Origin: Cinnamomum chago
Taxonomy: Eukaryota > Streptophyta > Magnoliopsida > Laurales > Lauraceae
NCBI GenBank assembly: GCA_038049695.1
Contig: CP142456.1
Location: forward strand, 74,175,422-74,239,421
DNA length: 64,000 nt
Direction of reading: 5' to 3'
The notes under the pieces were generated by a model that ran no database searches, was not told the DNA's origin, and saw nothing but the letters and a program-made list of their open reading frames with translations. Both the position numbers and the translations under genes were made by a program. Position 1 is the first letter of the stretch; each line of letters starts with the position of its first letter. Shown piece by piece: positions 23,348 to 33,535 of the stretch.

Positions 23348-25231
23348 TCATAATCCTCCAGGAGCCGTGCCATCCCCAGCAGATGTGGTCCCCCCCGTGG
23401 TGTCAAGAAAGGCGGCCGGATCTATTCCTGCTACAGCTGCCAGCCTTTGAACAAAGGCCTCAAGCTGGCGTGTCCTCCGGTCCTGCTCAGCCTGCCTCCG
23501 GTCCTGCTCAGCTAGCTGCTCAGCCTGCCTCCTGCCTTGCTCAACCTGCTCGGCTAGCTGCTCGCGCAGGGCGACCACCTCAGGGTCCGGTGCCCGAGAC
23601 TGTGTGGAAGAGGAAGAGGTCCTTGAGTATATCCCATACCCCTTTACGTAGCCCGACCTCTTCCCAAGCACATCAGCAGCAATCTGCTCCTCAGTCATCG
23701 GAGTGGTGACAGAGGGCTGCGACTGCTCCTCAGTCCGCTGCACCAAGGCCTCCTGCCATTTAAAAAAATAAAGGATTTAGAATACTTCTATGACATTATG
23801 CAATCATAAACCATTTATTAGGAAACGTACATGTCTCTGTTGCGCCACCTCATTTACCCACTCATTACGAGATCGTCTGTAGTGGGTGTCGCGGAAGAAC
23901 TGAGTAATGGGCGGCGCTTGACCGGCATTCTGTGCCGCCTATCATTTGAAAAAGATTTATATTAGATATGAACCCTGCAACATATTTAGAAATTGATAAA
24001 CTTAATAAAGTTTCTTCATATGAATATAATTAGTACCATCAGAGACATCCTCGAGGCAAATGACCGGGAGCCACTCGTATGATTGTATGGCAACTGAGCT
24101 CGACTCTCTTGCGCTTTCTTTGACTTTGCCTACATAGAAAAACAATAATACAATAAAATCCATTAAAAAATCGTTACTAATAGAATTACATTGGAATATA
24201 ATTAGTCGTTGTAGATAACATCCCAAGGTCACCTTCCAGGCTGGTGATTCCCAGCACTGTGAGATCATCTGCTGCCAGTCAGCTAAAGTACAACCCTCTG
24301 CCGGGTGGTCCTGGGGTCGGGGAACCCTCTGCTCCAAGAGCTCGAGATAGTGGGTATGCAGCTCATACTTCCAACCCCTATACAAGATCCCGCATTGGCG
24401 GTCAATGTCCGCCCTAAGCTGCATATCACCCTCGTAATCTCCGATCTCAAAGAGTTGCTGCAATTAGGGGATAACCATATTAGTCACTAGTAATAACAAA
24501 ATATAATCAGATATTGTAATGAGGAGCACAACTGTAACAACTTTGGTTGATGTTTATCGTTTCAGTTTACCTTAACTGCAGCGATGACGGCAAGCTTGAT
24601 CCCGGAGTCAAGCTTCTTCCAGCCATGAGGCCTAACTGGGGCAACCTCTCTAATGGCTAACCCAAGATGGTTAGCCAGTGATGGGGCATGTTCCCCCTCT
24701 GGCCTATGACTGGAGCTGGGGATCGGGACTGGGATGTTATGACCCAGTTGTCTCCTCAGCTTCGTTGCATTCTTCCCCCGCGTGACACCCCTTACGCGGC
24801 TCGGAGCACCCGAAGCTGAGGCTGATGCTGCTAAGACGACAATGCTAAATGAGTTAGTGAGCACAAATGATAATTGAGGTGATCAAATCAGAAGAAAAGA
24901 AGTTAAAGAGCACAAATATAAATTGAGAGGAACCATTATACAGTTTAAAAGGTTTTCCGATTTTCTCACCGACGCTGCTCCCGATCGTATGAGGACTCGC
25001 GGGTGGCTGGGAGGGCTGGGCCTGGGTCTGCGAGGGCTGCTCTATCAAGGGCTGAATCGGCAGAGGCTGGGGGGCTGCCGATTCAGGGGTGGTCCCTGAT
25101 CCTCCGGCCCGTGTAACATCGAGTGCAGCTGGCGTAGGCTGCGTCGAGGGCTCTCGTGTGCTCTCCACAGGAGCTAACCCGAGTGCAGCTGCGACCTGCC
25201 GAGCACGTTTCGCCCTATTTTCCCGAGGCAT
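23348..25231 (-). CDS. TNPA-like CACTA protein (Transposase_24, Ptta/En/Spm type)
   Basis: Six minus-strand exons join in frame at GT-AG sites: 25231-24970, 24830-24571, 24457-24233, 24129-24037, 23938-23831 and 23752-23348. Together they give 450 residues. The Pro/Gln-rich N terminus is followed by a conserved basic segment (RGVTRGKNATKLRRQLG), then ADWQQMISQCWESPAWK, the HTSGSRSFASRM motif, and DVLGKRSGYVKGYG. A Gln/Arg-rich coiled coil (EQLAEQVEQGRRQAEQLAEQ) ends the protein. This order is typical of the plant Ptta/En/Spm Transposase_24 family. The protein is thought to bind the subterminal repeats and bring the element ends together. No frame lesion is seen. It follows the transposase gene in the same direction. 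Confidence 0.85.
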
Positions 25232-25343
25232 ATCTGCAATCTGACTTAAAGCAAAGTGACAAGGAAAATAAATAATTATTAACAACAATAAATAATATTC
25301 GCAACGTGAATATAAGCAAAGTGACCATGTCATTATGTAAGAA

Positions 25344-26160
25344 AATATATTTATTAATTTACTTAATCGTTACATGTGCAAAACCTGAAATTTAATGTCG
25401 ACCTCGATCTCTTCTAGCATTTCTCCTAATTCCCTCAAGTCTAGGAAATTAATCTTGAGTTTAGCATGAATTTCTTGTACCGGCCAAGGAGGTGGTAGAG
25501 TGCTTACTATTGAACGCACCAGATCTGCAATATTTGGTTCAAATCCTCTTCTTTTGAGATCGTAAAACAATTGCTCCTTGTTTAGCAAATGTTCTCTAAC
25601 AGATATTCCTTCAGCCATTTTCTCTCTCCGGAACTGTATCCATAAGGGATGAATACATTTTTCAAATGACTGTAATAGGTTGACGAACTCCACTGCATGC
25701 CATGGTCGTAAGACTTCAAATATCCTCATTTTTGCAGCATCCCAAGCCCGTGGCAATGTTTCAGCAATTTTTATCATTATATATCTTTCAGGGATGAAAT
25801 TGCCACACAGTCTCAGCCACTGAGCCAGTTGAATTTTGCGGGAACCATGCTTTGCTATTGGAGTTTCATTTTCAAATGATTTATGTTCAAACTCATTTGT
25901 CCATTCCCTAACACGTTGAGAGTCTTTGCCACGACAGTATTTGAGATGTGTATTCATATGTTCTGTGTTAGAGTTGAAAAATTGAATCGTTTCAATTTTA
26001 ATTTAAAGGAAAGCAACAACGGATAAATCAAACATGAACATAATATAACAAGCTAGGTAATAACATAGCACACAGCATATATAACAATTGAATGAAATTA
26101 AGCATACTTTTTATAAGAAAAGTTCTTTATTAATTTACTTAATCATTACATGTGCAAATT
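25344..26160. repeat. Direct repeats of about 50 bp flanking the extra CACTA ORF
   Basis: 25340-25382 and 26113-26157 share tttattaatttacttaatc, then one mismatch (g/a), then ttacatgtgcaaa, preceded by a similar taagaaaa. The right copy lies in the 3' UTR of the transposase gene. The pair brackets the ORF at 25370-25957 and suggests insertion or duplication of that block. Confidence 0.6.
25370..25957 (-). CDS. Extra CACTA ORF, weak retrotransposon-gag resemblance
   Basis: A single open frame of 195 codons starts at an ATG and runs between the transposase and the TNPA-like gene, on the same strand. It is hydrophilic and largely helical. The segment GISVREHLLNKEQLFYDLKR followed by IVSTLPPPW resembles the pattern of the copia-type gag region (UBN2: an SVREH helix, then L..LP.S/PW). 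The typical zinc knuckle is absent. This is not a standard part of En/Spm elements. It could be a captured gag fragment, a captured host domain, or a diverged element gene. The family assignment is weak; the open frame itself is clear. Confidence 0.45.
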   Translation of the reverse strand: MNTHLKYCRGKDSQRVREWTNEFEHKSFENETPIAKHGSRKIQLAQWLRLCGNFIPERYIMIKIAETLPRAWDAAKMRIFEVLRPWHAVEFVNLLQSFEKCIHPLWIQFRREKMAEGISVREHLLNKEQLFYDLKRRGFEPNIADLVRSIVSTLPPPWPVQEIHAKLKINFLDLRELGEMLEEIEVDIKFQVLHM

Positions 26161-26171
26161 AAAAGTAAACA

Positions 26172-29100
26172 CTACATGTCATATTCCATGTCATCATCTT
26201 CCTGACTATGACCATCACTCCCTTCATCATCTTCGTATTCCGCCAGCGTTTCATCCTCGTCTTGGCCATCCTCTGATGCTGACTCATCACTGAGAACGAT
26301 CTCATGATCTATATCATCCCTAGAGTATTGGTCACTAGTACCATCGACGAGGACTGGGACAACAAATGCCGTTTCGTCCTGCTGAAATGCATCAACCGGC
26401 ACATCATCATCATCACCGTCGTCATCCCGCTTAGCGGGTACATCCCATACTCCCCGAGTCTTGACCCGTTCTACAACTCTCCAATTTTTTCCTCTGCTGG
26501 TGTCATTGACGTAGAAGACTTGTTTCACCTGACTTGGTAGGACAAATGGATCATCCTTACACCACCGACCCGTGATATCAATGCTTGTAAGATGGTCTTC
26601 GATGTTTATCTTGTGCTTGGTACTAGTGTTGTACCATTCACATTCAAATAAGACCACCTTACCCCCGTGCCGATAGGACAATTCCCAGACTTTGCAGAGG
26701 TAGCCATAGTAGTCATGTTTCACCCCTTCGTATTCCCCTTCCACGACCAAGCCGCTACTCTGGCTCCTACGACATTTCTCACGGTCTACAGTGTGGTATC
26801 GGACGCAATTGCAATCACACCCCTGGTAAAGATTCACTAGGGATCTGGGGCCATTTGCTAATGACCACATCTCATCAAAAGCTTCTGGTGACCCTATAGT
26901 TCGCAATTGATTCATCTACATAAGCATATTAAGACAAATGTATTAGACTGATGTTATTTGAAGCTTATACTCAAATAATATCAAACTATTAAAATGATAA
27001 TATTTTATGTCTTACACGTTGTTTGAACCATTCTGCAAATTCTTTTCGTTGTATCTGCCCGATGTCTCCACCTCTTTGGTCTTGAACTAAATTCCTGTGT
27101 TCCCTACTCAAGATAGCTTTTAATGAATAAGTACGAATAGAGAATGAATAAATGAGTTAACAAGCAAAACATAAATATGGCTAGATTGAAGCACATACTG
27201 TAGATACGGCTCCACTTCGGGGCAATTATTCAGCACAAACCAATGAGCCATGTCACGCTCCCTTTGAGAAGGATCATGTGCCCTTTGCATCAGCCCGATG
27301 GGACGGACAGTTTGTGTGAAGATTGACATCCCCGCACCCCGTTCGCCACCATCGTCATAACGCTCTACTTGATCAGTCTGCCTTAAATACATTGAGCAAA
27401 AAGTGAGACACTCTTTGACAATGTAAGCCTCGGCGATTGAACCTTCAGGTCGTGCTCTGTTGCGAACGTACCCCTTTAGTGTCTTCAGAAACCTTTAAAC
27501 AACAAATGATAACTATTACGATTTCCAATGCAAGGCAATTGCACTAATATATAAATAATTTTTCGATGGTCATCAACTATTACCTTTCAATCGGGTACAT
27601 CCACCGATATTGCACCGGTCCACCAAGAATGGCCTCGCGCGGCAAGTGAACCGATAGATGAACCATCACATCAAAGAAAGCAGGAGGAAATATCCTCTCA
27701 AGCTTGCACAATATTAAAACTATCTGCTCCTCCAATTTTTTCAAATCGTCGTGTCTCTGTGTTTTCGAGCAGAGGTCTTGGAAAAAGCTACCTAACTCAA
27801 ACAATGTTGTACAAATATCCTTATTCACAAAGCCACGCATGCCAATAGGAAGGATCCGTTGGATAAGGATGTGGCAATCATGGCTCTTTAAACCAGCCAA
27901 TTTATCATTTTTCGAGGTTACACACCTCGAGAGGTTCGCGGCATAGCCGTCTGGGTATTTGATCGACTTCAAGAATTCATAAAATTCATCTCTGTCTTTT
28001 GGTGCCAGAGTGTAAGAGGCATGCGGCTTCAAGCTGGATCCATCGCCCCTCTCCACTAAATGCAACTCTGGCCTGATGCCCATATTTTTCAAATCCTTAC
28101 GCGCTTTATCGGTGTCCTTGTTTTTGCCCTTTATGCCCAACATTGTTCCAACCAAGGCTACACAGATGTTCTTCTCAATGTGCATAGGATCAAGGTTGTG
28201 TCGGAGTTTTTTGCACTTCCAGTAGGGCCATTCAAATAGGATGCTTTTCTTTGTCCAATTCAACTCTCCAGACTCACGCGGTCTTTTGTTATTCTTGCCA
28301 AACCTGACCGGATGTAGTTCTTCGAGCTGGTCTAGTACCTTTTGCCCCGGTAGATCCAAAGACCCCTTTTCACGCTCAGGCTGACCGTTGAAGGCCTTGC
28401 TTCTACGCCATTGGTGGTTTACTTCCAAGTATTTTCGATGGCCAATGTACCCAATCTTATCTTTCAACCTCACCCCTAACGAGGTGTCGTTACACGAGGG
28501 GCATGCGTTATAACCTTTTGTACTCCACCCAGATAAGTTACCATACGCAGGAAAGTCATTTATCGTCCACATCACAGCCGCATGCATTTGAAAGGTTTGT
28601 TTAGTGGAGGCATCATAAGTAGATACACCATGATCCCACAACTCCTTCAACTCATCAACCAAGGGCCTCAGATATACATCGATATCGTTTCCCGGTGAGT
28701 TTGGTCCTGGAATAAGTAATGACATCATCATGAATGGCTCCTTCATGCACATCCATGGTGGCAAATTATAGGGCATAAGTATGACAGGCCACATGCTATA
28801 AGAGGTGCTCATGTTACCAAAAGGATTAAATCCATCAGTGGCTAACCCCAACCTCACATTACGTGTCTCTTGGGAAAACTCTGGATATTTCTCATCAAAT
28901 TCTTTCCATTCCACTGAATCAGCCGGATGCCGCGCTATCCCATCGTCAACGCGCTTATCACTATGCCATCTCATCTCTGTGGCTGTCTTCCTTGACATAT
29001 ACAATCTGCGTAATCTCGGTATCAATGGGAAGTAACGGAGCACCTTATGCGGGATCTTCTTTCGCTTGCCATCATTGATCTTGTACCTAGGCTCTTCACA

Positions 29101-29772
29101 TTCTGGACATTTTTCCAATTGAGCATTCTCCTTCCAATACAACACACAATTGTGTTTGCAGGCATCTATGTTCTTGTATCCCATGCCCAAGTCACGCAAT
29201 AATTTCTTCGCCTCGTAAATTGATGCCGGCACCACATGACCTTCGGGTAAGAAGTCCTTAAAAATCTGCAGGACCTTGTCGAACGACTTATTGCTACACC
29301 CACTTTCTACCTTCACGTGGAGTATCTTGATGACAAACGATAACAGAGTATCTGAGCTTTTGCATCCTGGGTAAAGGCCTCGCTGAGAAGCATTCAACAA
29401 ATTTTCAAAATCATCCCTCTCTTGAGTATCTTCCTCCAAGTAAGTTCCCCTACGATGATCATCTATCAACTCATTGTACCCATCTTGATTATCTTCTGAT
29501 TCATCATCGCTCTCATCCGAATCATCGGGTTGAACTATGGGTTCCCCGTGATATATCCACCGTAGATAATGGACCATCATTCCTTTAATGTGCAGATGAC
29601 TTCTCACGGTTACATAGTCATGCTTCCGATGGTTACAACAATCGTTACACGGGCAGTTAATCAACACTGCCCCGCCCGAATTCGCCTTTGCAAAATCAAT
29701 AAATGAGTTTACCCCAGCTATGTACTCCGCACTAAATCGGTTCCGATAATGTAATATCCAACTCCTGTCCAT
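26172..29772 (-). CDS. TNP2-like CACTA transposase (four exons)
   Basis: Exons read as 29772-27584, 27492-27199, 27116-27016 and 26915-26172. The protein starts MDRSW with the Transposase-associated domain (Cys/His pattern NCPCNDCCNHR, near residues 40-50). It continues with the TNP2 catalytic domain, including LATDGFNPFG at about residue 310 and the NDIDVYLRPLVDEL segment. Then follow the DUF4218 region ending QYRWMYPIER and the DUF4216 C-terminal domain with a long acidic tail. It is the catalytic transposase that cuts the element ends. The first and last junctions join in frame. The middle one (27199/27116) does not join in frame at the canonical sites I can find, so there may be a one-base lesion or a non-canonical splice. 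Confidence 0.85.
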
Positions 29773-29859
29773 ATCTGACCAAATCACAAGTAATTAGCAA
29801 TTAGAAATAGAATCCACTCGCCTATATTGAATAAATTGAATGTGTTTATGAGGTCCAGC

Positions 29860-30150
29860 TCATTGGGCCTGCTCCAATCATCTTTTCCGATGGAGATACA
29901 TCTTTGCCGTCCATGTGTAGAAAGAGGATGGTAATACTTTGGCAAAGCCAGGTATTGCAAGGCAATTTAATTTTGGAAACAGGATCAGCTTGCCATGGAA
30001 TAGGTCTATTTGGAAACAGGATCCATATTGCATCTTTTTGCGACAAGTATCAAACGTCAAAAGATGAATTGAAGAAGACAATGGAGAAAGCTAACAATTT
30101 AATTGTTGACATTTTGAAGAAAAAACCACAATTAAAGTGCTTTTGATAGT
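29860..30150 (+). pseudogene. Unidentified coding-like fragment upstream of the CACTA transposase
   Basis: The plus strand encodes a short peptide whose tail reads [20 protein letters not shown] and ends in a Lys-rich stretch with a stop near 30146. It contains the 15-base text tttggaaacaggatc twice (about 29974 and 30007). It runs opposite to the transposase genes and may be another captured fragment. I do not recognise it. Confidence 0.3.
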
Positions 30151-30866
30151 ATTTTTTTATGTTATGTATTTTTTTTTTCAGTGTTTTTTTATTTAATATA
30201 TAAATAATTTTTTTTAGAAATGGGACTTTAAAGAGTCCTACTCATAATAGAAAGTGTTCTTCAAGATAGAGAGAGAAGTTAGGGAGATTTTCAAAATTAG
30301 GAGGGGCCAATGTAATGCCAATCCATTACATTACTTGTAAGTATCTTTATGCAGAGTACATACAGAGAGTCTTATGAGGAAAAGTCTTTCCTATTACTAG
30401 GAGTCTAGGATGCTCTAGCTAGAATTTTGGAGCAAGTATTCCAAACTAAGAAGCTCTTCATTATTAGAGATTCTTAAAAAAAAGAAGAACCTTTAAAAAT
30501 AATAAATCTATGAATTTGGAGAGAATTAATCCCCACTGATTCAAATTTGGAGAACATTTGTATATATGACATTTATGTAAATCTTATGTGATAGGCAAAC
30601 AACCCTTAAGGACCTGTGAAGCAATAATCCTTGGAATCAAAACACAGTTAGTCTTGGAAATTGATCCAAATGGATATATCATGAATTAATAGTGGTTAAT
30701 TATTTGAAACTGATGTTACTAGAATAAATCCATGATATATCCAGGAGGGTTATTCAACTTATTTCTGTATAAAACATGGTGTTACCAATCTGTTTTCCAG
30801 TGAAAAAAAGGGTATTATAAGCAAATGGTTGAAATTCTCAAAACAAATTGATTTATTTACATTCAA

Positions 30867-31714
30867 ATTAGGAACATGCAACATTATTTGATCTCTGTTG
30901 CTCAAAGCCAGACCATAACCAGGAAACCTAATCTAGAGTCTCACTAAATGTGGGTCTGTTACATGGTGCCTCCTACTGTCACTAGGATTCCTCTTATGGC
31001 GCTTCATCACCTACAAATCCATAATATCCAATTTTCAACATTAGAGCACTAAAATCAAATTTATTTAGAGGATAGAATGGTGGAAATTCAGTTGCCTGCG
31101 ATTGGTCTGAATAACCAAAAAATGATCACTAGATCTAGTCTGGGTTAAGGAAATCTGTTTCAAAACACTATTAAGAGTAAATTTTTAGACTTCATAAACC
31201 AGGTGATATGAAACAGCAGAATGGAGAATGAACGGCTCAAGGCTAAAGTCATATTATTTGACAGGGTACAATAACTTCCACCTAAAGGGTTTCTGGTCTT
31301 GCAAATTAATCTTCAGGCCAAAACTAAGGTTCTGATAAGTGATAAGAACAATAATAACATTTGACACATGGTTAATGATTAACAAGTCTGTAGCAACAAA
31401 CCAATTGATTTTCACAGCTTACAGAGAATAACCTCCACCAGCCTTTGGTTTAAATCTATCTTCATACTCTATAGTTGGGGTTTCTGGTCTATAGCAAATC
31501 TTTAGGCCAACCCTAGATTGAGAACACTAAGATGATAATGTCGTTAATGCCAATGATCAGAATGGCAAATTGTTGTAGAATATGACCAAATGCACAAGAT
31601 ACTCAAAAGGGTTTCTTGAAACAACATCCGAATCTAAGTAGTTCTATTTTCTAGATTGCAAATCCTTGCTCAAATGGAAAATACAGAGATCAAATAATGT
31701 TGCATGTTCCTAAT
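30867..31714. mobile_element. 848-bp segment bounded by a perfect 32-bp inverted repeat, nested in the CACTA
   Basis: 30867-30898 and 31683-31714 are exact inverted copies starting attaggaacatgcaacatta. The interior has diverged repeats, for example gggtttctggtct...caggcca at about 31288 and ggggtttctggtct...taggcca at 31477. No coding capacity is seen. No clear target duplication was found, so it could be a MITE or an inverted duplication. Confidence 0.55.
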
Positions 31715-32319
31715 ACCTGAAAATCATACTTGATCAGTCTGCCTTAAATACATTGATGAAAACCAGCAAGTTATGAGGCCCATTGTTGAGTTTCTCACAT
31801 GTTTTACATAAAGATTAACTTTCTTTTGTTAGTTTTTTTCCAAGAGAATTAACATGCATGTGATCTAACCCTAGTCACTTGACTCAGCAACCTATATTGA
31901 ACCGAATCTGGATTTTCAGGAGCTTGACAAAGTGGAACAAGCAGATGAACAGACCAGGTATTTGTGTATGCCTCTTATAATTTACTTTCACAATGAACAG
32001 ACCCACATGTATGTATATAGATGAACAGACCAGGCTTGAGCCTGGAATCAAAGTTTCTGAAAAAAAAGGGGAAAAACGATAACGATGCACTAAAGTATGG
32101 AGAAAAACAACAATCAATGGAAGAAGAAGATTTAGAAAAACAGAGAGCAGTTGCAGCAGATTTAGAAAAAAAAAAAGGGGAAAAACAATGGAAGAAGAAG
32201 AAGAAACCGTGTACCTGGCACCGGAGAAAGCGTGGTTGGGGCCTGGGCTCCGACTGGGCGTGGCACCGGCGACTGGTGAGTGGCGATCTGTTGGCAAGTG
32301 TGGTGATGGCTTCGCTGGA

Positions 32320-32353
32320 CCTTGAGCAGAGTGAGAGAGAGAGTGAGAGAGAG

Positions 32354-32385
<32 letters not shown>

Positions 32386-32443
32386 CAGATCGAGAGCGAG
32401 AGAGAGAGAGAGATAATGTGCAGATCGAGAGAGCGAGAGCGAT

Positions 32444-32475
<32 letters not shown>

Positions 32476-32670
32476 AGCAGAGAGAGAGAGAGAGACAGAG
32501 CAGAGCGAGAGAGAGCAGAGAGCGAGCGAGAGCGAGAGCGAGATCGAGTGAGGGAGCGAGAGAGAGAGATCGCAGTGAGGGAAAAAGAGGGGAAAAAAGA
32601 GTGAGGGAAAAAGAGGGAAAAGAGGGAAAAGAGAAGAAGAGAGAGAGAGAGAGAGCAGCGTCCGGTGCAG
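32320..32670. repeat. GA-rich low-complexity tract in the CACTA 5' region
   Basis: Long runs of (ga)n with interspersed gagc and gaga units are followed by a 29-bp tandem duplication (gatttgggcgattcacgcgg... at 32733-32790). It lies upstream of the transposase in its transcriptional sense and may be promoter or leader sequence. The long open frames through it on both strands are low-complexity artefacts. Confidence 0.8.
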
Positions 32671-32984
32671 GGGAGGCGTCCGGCGGGCGTCCGGGGGCTG
32701 CTGCAGTGGTCGTGCTCCTGGGACTGGCGATTTGGGCGATTCACGCGGAGTGAGGGAGGGAGATTTGGGCGATTCACGCGGAGTGAGGGAAAAGAGGGAT
32801 TGGAGAAGAAAAGGGGCGATTCGCGCGACTTCCGGTGGTGGGAGAGACAGCGAGCGAGGGAGAGAGAAAGAGATCGACAAAGGGCGGGAGAGGGTTTTGG
32901 CGCAGCGGGAGTGAGAGGAGTGAAAAGAGAGTTAGGGAAAAGAGAGGAAAAACAGGGGCTTTGGCGCGGGGGAGGGAAAAAAAA

Positions 32985-33535
32985 GGCGTTTACCGACGTT
33001 AAAAATTCGTCTCCAAAAGCAAAAAAAACGTCGGTAACATCTTTATTAATTTTTTTAAAAACGTTTATAATTTTTGCCGACCTTTCTAAAACGTCGGTAA
33101 AATTAATAAAACGTCGGTAAATATTAATTTTACCGACGTTTTTTAAAACGTCGGTAAAATGTTTTCAAATTTTTTTCCTTTTATACGAAAATAGTTTTCA
33201 TTTTACCGACGAAAATAAAACGTCGGTAAAAGTGGTATTTACCGACGTTCTTGAAGAAAACGTCGGCCAATATGATTTTTACCGACGTTTTTAAAACGTC
33301 GGTAAAAGTTTTACAAATTGTTTACTTTTTATTACCGACGAAATTTATAACGTCGGCAAAATTGTAGTTTACCGACGTTTCCAATAAAATACGTCGGTAA
33401 AAATTAACTTTTACCGACGAATTTTTTAAACGTCGGCGAAAGTTCACTATTTACCGACGAATTTAAAAAACGTCACTAAAAATATACTTTTACCGACGAA
33501 TTTTAAAAACGTGGCTAAAAAACGTCGCTAAAAGT
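32985..33535. repeat. CACTA subterminal repeat array, right end
   Basis: About fifteen motifs of ttaccgacg and cgtcggtaaa alternate as hairpins, mirroring the left array. The last units change to cgtcactaaa and cgtcgctaaa near the end, as the left end also does with agcgacg. Confidence 0.9.

Noticed and set aside
23383-23709. Plus-strand frame of 108 codons
   Set aside because: Antisense shadow of the last exon of the TNPA-like gene, whose Gln/Arg repeat gives an open opposite frame.
31884-32880. Long minus-strand open frames of about 300 codons, rich in Ser/Leu
   Set aside because: They are translations of the GA/CT-rich low-complexity tract in the CACTA 5' region. Overlapping frames on both strands are equally long, which points to composition and not coding.
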